Below, piece after piece: positions 1 to 5,794 of a DNA stretch of 6,114 nt. Position 1 is the first letter of the stretch, and each line of letters begins with the position of its first letter. The notes below the pieces were generated by a model, which made no database searches, had not been told where the DNA came from, and worked only from the letters and a program-made list of their open reading frames with translations. Origin of the DNA: Candidatus Poseidoniaceae archaeon. Its GTDB lineage: Archaea > Thermoplasmatota > Poseidoniia > Poseidoniales > Poseidoniaceae. The position numbers were made by a program, and so were the translations under genes. Where the stretch lies: positions 8,181-14,294 of the forward strand of contig JAKURJ010000031.1 of assembly GCA_022452125.1 (NCBI GenBank), in the 5' to 3' direction.

Positions 1-5
1 ACAGA

Positions 6-13
6 GTATATGG
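6..13 (+). promoter_or_regulatory. Possible archaeal TATA box for the membrane-protein gene
   Basis: The stretch GTATATGG is centred about 24-25 bases before the ATG at 33. This is the distance expected between an archaeal TATA box and the first base of a leaderless transcript. It lies at the window edge, so the upstream BRE element cannot be judged, and the bases could equally be coding because the gene's frame is open here. Confidence 0.3.
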
Positions 14-32
14 AGTCTCAGCAACACGTTTC

Positions 33-899
33 ATGGTGATGTTCACACAATCAGATGAACTGGATGCAGTTATTTGGTCGGTAGTTATTGCATTCACATT
101 TACTTTGATTTATGCTTCAAGATTCAGAAACGGAAAGTGGCCTACATCATTTGCTATAGCTGGAGGAATGGCTACTATACCAGTCCTAATTGCACAAAAT
201 TCGAACACAGTTGATTGGTTCTTAATCTGGACATTGCTTGCTGGAGTTGCTGCATCCCTCGCACTGAGGGTATTGAACAAACCACATTCTTACTCCGTAT
301 TCCAATACTGTGCATTCGCTTGGCTAACGATGAGTTGGGGTGCATGGGGAGGTGGAATCTCAATGATTTTCTTCGGGAGTATTGAATCTCTAATGAATAG
401 AGAGTGGAGTTACCTCAAAGAAAAGACAGATAGCAAGTTCTCAGAGTTTGGACGACACATAATGCTTGGAATCCTTCCGATTGGAATCTGGTTTGCATGG
501 TGGGCAACATTGGGTCAAACTGATGGAATAATTCATCCTAGGGACATAGACCCAGGAAATCTATTCCTAAGAGGGGGATACATCGGAGACCGGCTCTCTC
601 CTAGTAACAACTGGGTTTTCTTGATGGGTGCTTGCCCAGTGATTTTGATGGGAACACTGTGGTGGAATTTGTTCAGAAGAAATTCTTGGCCGTTGCAGAT
701 GGCTTTCCTAATTCTTTCAGTTAGACTGGCAGCATTGGCCCTTCAGTTGTCGGTTTCTCCAAACCTTCCTAGACTTGTATTCAAGATGGGTTGGGACATG
801 TTATTCTGTATAATGTTGCTAACAGTAGCTGGAATATTCATACTATACGACAATTGGATTTCAAAGAACCAAAAAGCCGTTATCTCTGAGGGTCAATGA
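33..899 (+). CDS. Multi-pass membrane protein of unknown function, possibly 5'-incomplete
   Basis: I do not recognise this protein family. The 288-residue product is strongly hydrophobic, with about eight likely membrane segments near residues 12-31, 37-55, 60-80, 88-116, 142-161, 194-213, 219-241 and 252-273. Two hydrophilic loops stand out: a charged one at about 118-141 and a polar Gly/Asp/Arg-containing one at about 162-193 (with HPRDIDPGN and RGGYIGDR). The latter is the best candidate for a functional site. There is no signal peptide and the C-terminus is short and polar. The first ATG is at 33 with a second at 39; no Shine-Dalgarno site precedes them. A TATA-like stretch at 6-13 lies about 25 bases before 33, which fits a leaderless start there. 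However, the frame has no stop back to the window edge, so a longer N-terminus cannot be excluded. The gene ends in TGA and converges on the flavin oxidoreductase gene with a 29-base gap. Coding status is secure; function is open. Confidence 0.82.
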   Translation: MVMFTQSDELDAVIWSVVIAFTFTLIYASRFRNGKWPTSFAIAGGMATIPVLIAQNSNTVDWFLIWTLLAGVAASLALRVLNKPHSYSVFQYCAFAWLTMSWGAWGGGISMIFFGSIESLMNREWSYLKEKTDSKFSEFGRHIMLGILPIGIWFAWWATLGQTDGIIHPRDIDPGNLFLRGGYIGDRLSPSNNWVFLMGACPVILMGTLWWNLFRRNSWPLQMAFLILSVRLAALALQLSVSPNLPRLVFKMGWDMLFCIMLLTVAGIFILYDNWISKNQKAVISEGQ

Positions 900-928
900 T
901 ACTCTCGGATTTGGATCACAATCAGGGA

Positions 929-2017
929 TTAGTCTTCAACGAAGCCTTTCCACATTGTCATGTAATCGATGAATACAGGACTCAACTCGGCAGCAGCTAG
1001 TTCATCTCGTGTGAATGGTGGCCGCTTTGGACTGTATTCAGCCTCGCTGAGTCCTTGAGGCCAATTTGGGTGGGCAATCGCAACTCTTGCTACGCCTGCG
1101 AAGTCTGCACCTTGGTCCATCAACCACTTTGCGTCAGCGGTAGACCAAATTGCTCCTGTAGATGCATATGCGATGTTTTCTGGCACATATGGCTTGAAGA
1201 GTTTAGTCAGATTCTGACCTCCTTCCAATTCCTCAAATGCATCCCAGCAAGATAGATGGAACATATCGATATCCATCTCACAAAGCATTTTTGTGACCTC
1301 AATGCTATCTTCTAGGGTAATTCCAATCGTGCTAATTTTTGGTGAAATACGAACTGCAACTAGGAAACCGTCACTGGTTTTCTTACGAATTGAGAGGATA
1401 ATTTCTCGCAAAAATCTGAATCTGTTTTCGATACTACCACCAAACTCATCCTTTCTACGGTTAGTCTTCAATCCTAGAAACTGAGAGATTAGATATGAAT
1501 GAGCTCCGTGAACTTCAATGCCATCAAAACCTGCATCCTCGCAACGCTTTGCTGCATCTGAGAAATCCTCAATCAACTGATGGATTTCATCTGTTTTCAA
1601 ATCTCTAGCAAGCAACTTGCCCGTAGATTCATTCATCATTTTGCTAGGACATACCGGAATTACGTTATTGATTTCGAATGGTGCTTTCATTCCTCCATGA
1701 AAGATCTGTACTAGGTTTAGGGAACCATGCTGTTTGAGTGATGAGGCTAGTTTTGTCAAGCCTTCTATGTGGTTATCACTCCACACTCCCATCTCACCAA
1801 TCCAACCCTTTCCTAACTGTGAAACATGGGATGCGGCGGTTGTAACAATTCCAAAGCCATCCTTCGCTCTACGAGTAAGCCAAGTGATTTCTTCATTTGA
1901 GAGGGTTCCGTCTTCGTGGCTTTGTTTGTTGGTCATAGCGGCCAACAGAGAGCGATTTTTCGATTTGGAACCTCTTTTTGGAAAGACAAAACCTTCATTC
2001 GGATTCATGTCTTTCAT
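929..2017 (-). CDS. Old Yellow Enzyme family FMN-dependent NAD(P)H:flavin oxidoreductase (ene-reductase type)
   Basis: This is a single-domain TIM-barrel flavoenzyme of the Old Yellow Enzyme family, expected to bind FMN and use NAD(P)H to reduce activated C=C bonds of unsaturated carbonyl compounds in the cytoplasm; the substrate is unknown. Family signatures in order are KNRSLLAAMTN (20-30, FMN-proximal first strand), the QSHEDGTLSNEE segment (32-43), VQIFHGG (103-109), HGAH-S-Y at 170-175 (the substrate-binding His170/His173 pair and the expected catalytic Tyr175), a NRRKDEFGGSIENRFRF signature (186-202), VRIS (222-225), and the FMN-phosphate region TGAIWS plus GVARVAIAHPNWP (287-320). At 362 residues it has the usual length for the single-domain group and lacks the C-terminal Fe-S/FAD part of 2,4-dienoyl-CoA reductase. 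ATG codons lie at 2017 and 2008; GGAG touches the first but sits 9 bases before the second, so 2008 may be the true start. It ends in TAA. An inverted repeat in its promoter suggests repressor control. Confidence 0.93.
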   Translation of the reverse strand: MKDMNPNEGFVFPKRGSKSKNRSLLAAMTNKQSHEDGTLSNEEITWLTRRAKDGFGIVTTAASHVSQLGKGWIGEMGVWSDNHIEGLTKLASSLKQHGSLNLVQIFHGGMKAPFEINNVIPVCPSKMMNESTGKLLARDLKTDEIHQLIEDFSDAAKRCEDAGFDGIEVHGAHSYLISQFLGLKTNRRKDEFGGSIENRFRFLREIILSIRKKTSDGFLVAVRISPKISTIGITLEDSIEVTKMLCEMDIDMFHLSCWDAFEELEGGQNLTKLFKPYVPENIAYASTGAIWSTADAKWLMDQGADFAGVARVAIAHPNWPQGLSEAEYSPKRPPFTRDELAAAELSPVFIDYMTMWKGFVED

Positions 2018-2021
2018 CTCC
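2018..2021 (-). promoter_or_regulatory. Shine-Dalgarno-like GGAG that favours the downstream start of the flavin oxidoreductase
   Basis: On the minus strand GGAG directly abuts the ATG at 2017, too close to serve it, but lies 9 bases before the ATG at 2008. If it is used, translation begins at Met4 (sequence MNPNEGF). The three residues lost are not part of the conserved fold. Confidence 0.4.
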
Positions 2022-2026
2022 GCATT

Positions 2027-2048
2027 ACTCGGTTAAGTTGTACCGAGT
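2027..2048 (-). promoter_or_regulatory. Inverted repeat, candidate operator of the flavin oxidoreductase gene
   Basis: The arms ACTCGGT (2027-2033) and ACCGAGT (2042-2048) are perfect reverse complements, separated by 8 bases. Two of the three flanking pairs also match (2024/2051 and 2025/2050), so the dyad extends imperfectly to 28 bases. It sits between the TATA-like box and the start codon, overlapping the edge of the box and the predicted transcription start. A dimeric repressor bound here would block initiation. A hairpin in the leader RNA is a less likely reading, because most of the element would lie upstream of the transcript. Confidence 0.5.
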
Positions 2049-2057
2049 TATTTACAA
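2048..2057 (-). promoter_or_regulatory. Possible TATA box of the flavin oxidoreductase gene
   Basis: The minus strand reads TTGTAAATAA, an AT-rich box centred near 2052. At the usual archaeal distance, transcription would start near 2026, leaving a leader of about 8-18 bases before the two candidate start codons. Confidence 0.35.
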
Positions 2058-2246
2058 GCCCGAAGTCAAACAATTAGAATCTATGTCATGGACTACAAAC
2101 AATATATTCGCGAAAACACCTATTGTCCCTACATACCAATTGTTATGATGTAATGCGCAGTAGTGGGGTTGTGTCAGCCAAGCCTTGGGTCAGAACTGGT
2201 ACCGTACTGCTGAAGATACTGAGTGGACTAAGCAAGAGGAGTGATT

Positions 2247-4157
2247 CTACCACTTATTGAAAGCACCCGGAGGAGGGGGTAGAGACGGAGCTCCTGGAAC
2301 TGAGGAGTATTGATTTTCTCTTGGCTCATATCTAGGGTCTGCAAACATTGACTGTTCTGCCTTGGGTGGCTTTTTGCCTCCTAATACTAGCATTACAAGC
2401 AAGATTACGATTAGAACACCTAGTCCAAGGAAAATCATCTGGTTAGTCGTAACATCAAACTCTGAAGATGAATCTTCGGCCTTATCATCCTTAATCACTG
2501 GTTCAGGAGGATGCCATACCTCATAGGAGACATACCACGTCATGTAGGTGTCCTGAACTCCATCAGAAATTATTGCGCTGATAATCCATGGTCCGATGAA
2601 ACCGTCATGATTGCACAGAATGATTCCCAAATCCGCAGTTTGGTTATCACAATTCCAAGCTGCTTCGCTGAAGGTCGAACCATTACCTACAATCGTGTTA
2701 TTTCTCAGCCACACAATCGTAAGGCCTAGTCTTTCTTTCTCTTCCTCAGTTAGGTCAACGCTAACCGATAACTCAAGGTCATCAAAAGTCGCATTGAGTA
2801 GAATATCAGTTCCTGGGCTTGATGAAATGTAAGCGAGTCTATCGATTACTTCATCGATTTGCTCATCACAATCATCATCCAATCCATTCCAAGATTCATC
2901 TTCGTTTGGATTGATTAGCGGATTTGTATCATCACATTCCTCGAACCAACGGAAACCATCAGAATCCTCATCCAAATCAGGGACAAGTGGGTCAGTAAAG
3001 GTCTGTAGTACTTCTATTCCATCTTCTAGGCCGTCGTCATCTGAATCCTTATCCATCGGGTCTGTTGACAAATTATTGAATTCATTTCCATCACTCAGAC
3101 CATCCTCATCTGAATCAGGGTTGAATGGATCTGTGGTCATATTGTTGAACTCATCCAAATCATGAAGCCCGGCAGAGTCAGAGTCTTGACCAACGAAGTC
3201 CTCGTCGACTTCATCGTTACAATTGTTATCAATTCCGTCAAGTGATTCTACTATGTCTGGATTAATCTGAGGATTGGTATCATTACAATCCTGGAACCAA
3301 TACCAGCCGTCTGAATCCGAATCATTATCCTTCACTAGAGGGTCTGTGAAGTAAATTAGAACCTCATCGCCGTCGCTTAGTAGGTCTCCATCAGTGTCTA
3401 GATTAGTCCAATTTGTGCCGTATGCGTGGTACTCTGAATAATCTGAGAGATTATCACTATCAGAATCAGTTTCATTGAATCCTTCATCCCACATCGAATC
3501 ACAGTCATCATCGATTCCATTGAGAAGCTCAAGTGCAAATGGATAGACATCAGGATTGGTATCATTACAGTCTTGGAACCAATAGAATCCATCTAAGTCT
3601 GTATCTGGGTCGGGGACCAGTGGGTTGGTGAAGTAATTCAGAACCTCTAGGCCGTCTGTGATTCCATCATCATCAGTATCGTTGTCGAATGGGTCGGTAT
3701 TGTTTACATTAATCTCAATTCCATCGTTTAGGAAGTCATCATCTGTATCTGCATCAACAGGGTCTGTACCTGTGGTGAAGATTTCTACGTAGTCATTCAG
3801 TCCGTCTGAATCGGTATCTGGATTGTCTGGGTTTGTACCATAGACATCTGTTTCATTGGAATCGGTTATGCCATCGCCATCGCTGTCCAAATCAACTTCA
3901 GTACCGTGAATTACAATCTCCCAGTGATTCCATGTTCCCTCGTCCTGGTTGCCATCATCATAGACTTCTAATGTCCAAGTTCCTGCAGAAACTTCTCCCC
4001 AGTGTTGCACGCTATTGAATTGCCACTCGTTGTAATTATTACCACTATCACGGTTTGCGAAATAGTTGACCAATTCAGACTCAGTTCCATCTGGAGAAAT
4101 GAGCGTGACATCCAAATCGCTGCGATATGAATGGTCTGCGTCGAAGATGACGTACAC
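2247..4157 (-). CDS. C-terminal half of a kexin-like surface protease: P domain, TSP3/MopE calcium-binding repeats, Ig-like region, membrane anchor
   Basis: This is most likely the continuation of the protease gene upstream, not an independent gene. It lies in the same frame, and codons 4214-4158 between the TAG and the GTG at 4157 still encode P-domain sequence (PDNPVVSTHTVSESLIVES). GTG 4157 is only the first possible start after the TAG; it has no ribosome site, cuts a P-domain strand, and would leave the product without a signal peptide. Numbering from that GTG, the parts are: rest of the P domain (1-87, with SPDG, HWGE and GTWTLEVYD); acidic repeats (89-436) of TSP3 type (DxDxDGLxDxxE...GTDP) and MopE type (DCNDTNP...GIDDDCD); an Ig-like region (about 440-548) with Cys503 and Cys515; a membrane helix (about 573-592) followed by GGKK as stop-transfer; and a proline-rich cytoplasmic tail ending in NKW. 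The repeats should bind calcium and act as a rigid stalk. It ends in TAG. Confidence 0.85.
   Translation of the reverse strand: MYVIFDADHSYRSDLDVTLISPDGTESELVNYFANRDSGNNYNEWQFNSVQHWGEVSAGTWTLEVYDDGNQDEGTWNHWEIVIHGTEVDLDSDGDGITDSNETDVYGTNPDNPDTDSDGLNDYVEIFTTGTDPVDADTDDDFLNDGIEINVNNTDPFDNDTDDDGITDGLEVLNYFTNPLVPDPDTDLDGFYWFQDCNDTNPDVYPFALELLNGIDDDCDSMWDEGFNETDSDSDNLSDYSEYHAYGTNWTNLDTDGDLLSDGDEVLIYFTDPLVKDNDSDSDGWYWFQDCNDTNPQINPDIVESLDGIDNNCNDEVDEDFVGQDSDSAGLHDLDEFNNMTTDPFNPDSDEDGLSDGNEFNNLSTDPMDKDSDDDGLEDGIEVLQTFTDPLVPDLDEDSDGFRWFEECDDTNPLINPNEDESWNGLDDDCDEQIDEVIDRLAYISSSPGTDILLNATFDDLELSVSVDLTEEEKERLGLTIVWLRNNTIVGNGSTFSEAAWNCDNQTADLGIILCNHDGFIGPWIISAIISDGVQDTYMTWYVSYEVWHPPEPVIKDDKAEDSSSEFDVTTNQMIFLGLGVLIVILLVMLVLGGKKPPKAEQSMFADPRYEPRENQYSSVPGAPSLPPPPGAFNKW
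2382..2441 (-). other. C-terminal transmembrane anchor of the protease
   Basis: About 20 residues (QMIFLGLGVLIVILLVMLVL) form the only strong membrane helix outside the signal peptide. It is followed by GGKKPPK, a positive stop-transfer sequence that places the last 44 residues in the cytoplasm and the stalk and protease outside. Confidence 0.88.
2850..2975 (-). repeat. MopE-type repeat 3
   Basis: This is the most diverged copy: DGFRWFEECDDTNP followed by GLDDDCD, with cysteines at residues 408 and 430. The spacing of 22 is kept, which supports a structural role for the pair, probably a disulfide. Confidence 0.8.
3201..3326 (-). repeat. MopE-type repeat 2
   Basis: The repeat has the same layout as copy 1: DGWYWFQDCNDTNP followed by GIDNNCN, with cysteines at residues 291 and 313, again 22 apart. 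It is the closest match to copy 1, at both protein and DNA level. Confidence 0.8.
3483..3605 (-). repeat. MopE-type repeat 1
   Basis: The repeat contains DGFYWFQDCNDTNP followed by GIDDDCD, with cysteines at residues 197 and 219 (counting from GTG 4157), 22 apart. The family is named after the copper-binding MopE protein of methanotrophs, but most relatives are generic surface repeats, so copper binding should not be assumed. Confidence 0.8.
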
Positions 4158-4268
4158 AGACTCAACGATTAGGGATTCAGAAACTGTGTGCGTTGAAACG
4201 ACTGGGTTGTCGGGCTAATTATCTGGAATGGTTTGTGAAACAGTGATTGTACCGCTACTAATGTTAAC
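3897..4268 (-). other. P domain (proprotein convertase / Homo B type), split by the TAG
   Basis: The beta-sandwich P domain follows the S8 catalytic domain as in kexin and furin. Its first strands (NISSGTITVSQTIPDN) lie before the TAG. The rest, including SDLDVTLISPDGTESELV, the SVQHWGE motif, GTWTLEVYDDG and WEIVIHGTE, lies after it. All the family landmarks are present when the stop is read through. Confidence 0.85.
4215..4217 (-). other. In-frame TAG inside the P domain of the protease gene
   Basis: The minus strand reads AAT TAG CCC GAC. The stop replaces a residue in the loop after the conserved IPDN of the P domain, a position that varies among relatives. One base change from Glu (GAG), Lys (AAG), Gln (CAG), Ser (TCG), Leu (TTG), Trp (TGG) or Tyr (TAC/TAT) would create it. 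Confidence 0.9.
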
Positions 4269-5744
4269 CTCAGGACCTAGGTTTGTCCAGTTTTCTGCTA
4301 GGCTAACTGCATGACCTGCATCGATTACTCCAAATCCATATTTGTGATTGAATTCGTGACCTGCCCCGTTTGTATTCCAACCAGAATCGTTTGGGTCATT
4401 CTTTCTAGCACTCTCGACAATGATTTGTTGAACATCTCTCCAAGTAAGATTAGAATTAGCTTCCAACATCAATGCAATAACTCCTGAAACCAAAGGAGTT
4501 GCACTTGAAGTTCCTCCGAAATTACTGGTATAATCGCCGTTTGTATATCCACTGTTGCCTTCATTATCGGTTGTTGTAATTCCAACTCCACTGCCATCAG
4601 AAGGTGCGGATACGAGAACATTGGCACCTGGCTCACCGTAATTTGTCTGGTCACCATCATGGTCTACAGCGGTCACTGAAATAGTGAATCTGCTATTTGC
4701 ATAGCCGTCCAGATTTGAATCATCATCACTTGACAAACCATTTCCTGCAGCCCATGTGATCACGTTTCCTAAGCCGTTTCTGCCATTGTATGCATCATCC
4801 TCGAATGCTGCAATCATCAGTGGACCTGGCCCGGATAGAGTTTGACCATTATCTGATGGACCCCAGCTATTGCTGTAGATGTCGATGTCATCGTTCAGGT
4901 GTGAGAGAGCGTTTGCTTCATCGTTGTCGGAGTTACCACAAGCGATTAGCATCAATCCCGCAAGCGAAGCATCAGGCGCTGCACCACTAACGCCTAGGCC
5001 ATTGTTACCGATTGCAGCAGCAACTCCTGCTGCAGCTGTACCGTGAGCATCCCAACTCGCAGGCATAGGGTCTGAATCATAGTTGCAATAATCATAATCA
5101 AGGTTAGATTCGTAGTTGGCTGATAGGTCTTCATGGTCCCATTCTAAGCCGTCATCTACGACTCCAATGACTATGCCAGTACCTCGAACACTGTTCCATG
5201 CGCCGGTGATGTTGACATCTTCTCCGGCCACTCCGTTGTCTTGCCCCGTGTTTTCAAGATGCCATTGATTTGAGAAGTATGTGTCATTTGGAGTCCATCT
5301 TGGAGTCATCTGTCGCTCTACTAATGGATATGCAACCTCGATTACCCCCTTGTCCTGTAACTTAGCGAAATGAGATAATGCAGCGTTTGGTTCTACTTCC
5401 ACAAACCATGAATTGGCGAGTAATCCGGTAGGCTCACCCATATTTTTCGAACTCACTACGACCCATTCTGAAGTAGATTGTAACTCGGATTCAGAATATT
5501 GTGAGAGGTCACTTACTCGGGCGAATGCGGCTCTAATTGCAGGTGAATATGAATATGTAATTGGGGCATCATCCGGATTTTCACTGAGTGGTGCTCCTGT
5601 TGCAGCATATTCGATATTTTGCGCACTGGCTAGAGGGGTAAGAATTGATACAAACATCAGTAATATGATCGAAATTCCAATTTTTGATTGAGCCTTTGAA
5701 CACTGAGCACTATTGTTGATGCCCAGCCCATACATAAGTAGCAT
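4215..5744 (-). CDS. Kexin/furin-like subtilisin family (S8) secreted protease, N-terminal part, ending at an in-frame TAG
   Basis: This is a serine endopeptidase of the proprotein-convertase-like branch of family S8, exported and probably self-activated. Residues 20-41 form a signal peptide with a hydrophobic core and an ASA cleavage site. A pro-region follows (about 43-150), then the catalytic domain (about 151-490). The triad is visible as Asp197 (VVDDG), His234 (DAHGT) and Ser413 (GGTSSATP), with oxyanion Asn335 (WAAGNG). Kexin-type marks are SNSWGPSDNGQT, LEANSNLTWRDVQQI, HKYGFGVIDAG and AENWTNLGPE. Where furin has KTVDGP this protein has QTLSGP, losing one acidic pocket residue, so a preference for basic cleavage sites cannot be assumed. 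The frame stops at TAG four residues into the IPDN motif that opens the P domain, normally needed for folding in this group. The intact protein would continue to 2247. ATG 5744 is the first start; ATG 5735 is also plausible from its distance to a TATA-like box. Confidence 0.93.
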   Translation of the reverse strand: MLLMYGLGINNSAQCSKAQSKIGISIILLMFVSILTPLASAQNIEYAATGAPLSENPDDAPITYSYSPAIRAAFARVSDLSQYSESELQSTSEWVVVSSKNMGEPTGLLANSWFVEVEPNAALSHFAKLQDKGVIEVAYPLVERQMTPRWTPNDTYFSNQWHLENTGQDNGVAGEDVNITGAWNSVRGTGIVIGVVDDGLEWDHEDLSANYESNLDYDYCNYDSDPMPASWDAHGTAAAGVAAAIGNNGLGVSGAAPDASLAGLMLIACGNSDNDEANALSHLNDDIDIYSNSWGPSDNGQTLSGPGPLMIAAFEDDAYNGRNGLGNVITWAAGNGLSSDDDSNLDGYANSRFTISVTAVDHDGDQTNYGEPGANVLVSAPSDGSGVGITTTDNEGNSGYTNGDYTSNFGGTSSATPLVSGVIALMLEANSNLTWRDVQQIIVESARKNDPNDSGWNTNGAGHEFNHKYGFGVIDAGHAVSLAENWTNLGPEVNISSGTITVSQTIPDN

Positions 5745-5756
5745 TCAGCGCTTGAA

Positions 5757-5766
5757 GTATATCAAA
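5757..5766 (-). promoter_or_regulatory. Possible TATA box of the protease gene
   Basis: The minus strand reads TTTGATATAC in the 50-base gap between the RGG-tail gene and the protease gene. Its centre, near 5761, is about 26 bases before the ATG at 5735 and about 17 before the ATG at 5744. The first distance suits a leaderless transcript beginning at 5735. It also suggests that the protease is not simply read through from the upstream gene. Confidence 0.4.
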
Positions 5767-5794
5767 CCCTGTTTCAGATGCAGTGCAGATGTAT

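Larger units (their letters stand above)
2018..2246. other. Intergenic region between the protease gene end and the flavin oxidoreductase start
   Basis: These 229 bases hold the TATA-like box and inverted repeat of the flavin oxidoreductase gene at their left end. I see no tRNA, convincing terminator or substantial open frame in the rest. Small items present are an AT-rich patch with the 8-base palindrome TTCGCGAA (2107-2114), a 21-codon open frame starting at ATG 2088 (+) that I do not trust, and a short stretch with protein-like composition but no start at 2164-2244 (+). Confidence 0.6.
2850..3893 (-). repeat. Three composite calcium-binding modules, each a run of TSP3-like repeats closed by one MopE-type repeat
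   Basis: The modules lie at 3480-3893 (four TSP3-like units), 3201-3479 (two units, the first degenerate) and 2850-3200 (three units, the first degenerate). Each ends with the linker FTxPLVxD followed by a MopE-type unit of about 41 residues. The shared linker shows that the composite module, not the single repeat, was the unit copied. Asp side chains in DxDxDG loops are expected to bind calcium. Confidence 0.88.
2247..5744 (-). pseudogene. Full-length reading of the interrupted protease gene (about 1165 codons, one internal TAG)
   Basis: Both halves share one frame, and the amino acids on either side of the TAG join into a normal P domain: VSQTIPDN, then the stop, then PDNPVVSTHTVSESL and onward to VYVIFDADHSYRSDLDV. 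Read through, the order is signal peptide, pro-region, S8 catalytic domain, P domain, TSP3/MopE stalk, Ig-like region, membrane helix, tail. That is a coherent surface-anchored protease with the active domain held outside the cell. There is no second lesion in about 3.5 kb, and all catalytic residues and repeat cysteines are kept. Old decay is therefore unlikely; a sequencing error, a recent nonsense allele or read-through fit better. The pseudogene label marks the interruption and is not a firm verdict. Confidence 0.6.

Noticed and set aside
1..39. Possible end of an upstream plus-strand gene (TEYMESQQHVSW then TGA) overlapping the ATG at 39
   Set aside because: Only 12 codons are visible and two other frames are also open here, so it cannot be told from chance.
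1734..2036. 100-codon plus-strand open frame opposite the flavin oxidoreductase
   Set aside because: It lies antisense to a clear enzyme gene and covers its conserved N-terminal motifs; the product shows no family features.
2088..2153. 21-codon plus-strand open frame starting at ATG 2088
   Set aside because: It is too short to separate from chance, has no ribosome site, and no TATA box at a suitable distance.
2178..2188. Short palindrome CCAAG-C-CTTGG considered as a terminator for the protease gene
   Set aside because: The one-base loop is too small for a hairpin, there is no T-run after it on the minus strand, and it lies about 60 bases past the stop.
2911..3165. Open frame on the plus strand, rich in Ser and Pro, opposite the TSP3 repeats
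   Set aside because: It is the complement of repeated Asp-rich codons. The Ser-rich composition follows from the repeats on the other strand, and there is no start signal.
2844..3893. The regular spacing of repeats considered as a CRISPR array or DNA-level satellite
   Set aside because: The repeats are coding, in frame and only partly similar at DNA level; they encode TSP3 and MopE units.
2247..4157. The P-domain/repeat half considered as an independent gene starting at GTG 4157
   Set aside because: That start lies inside a P-domain strand, lacks a ribosome site and signal peptide, and the 19 codons before it back to the TAG are clearly P-domain sequence.
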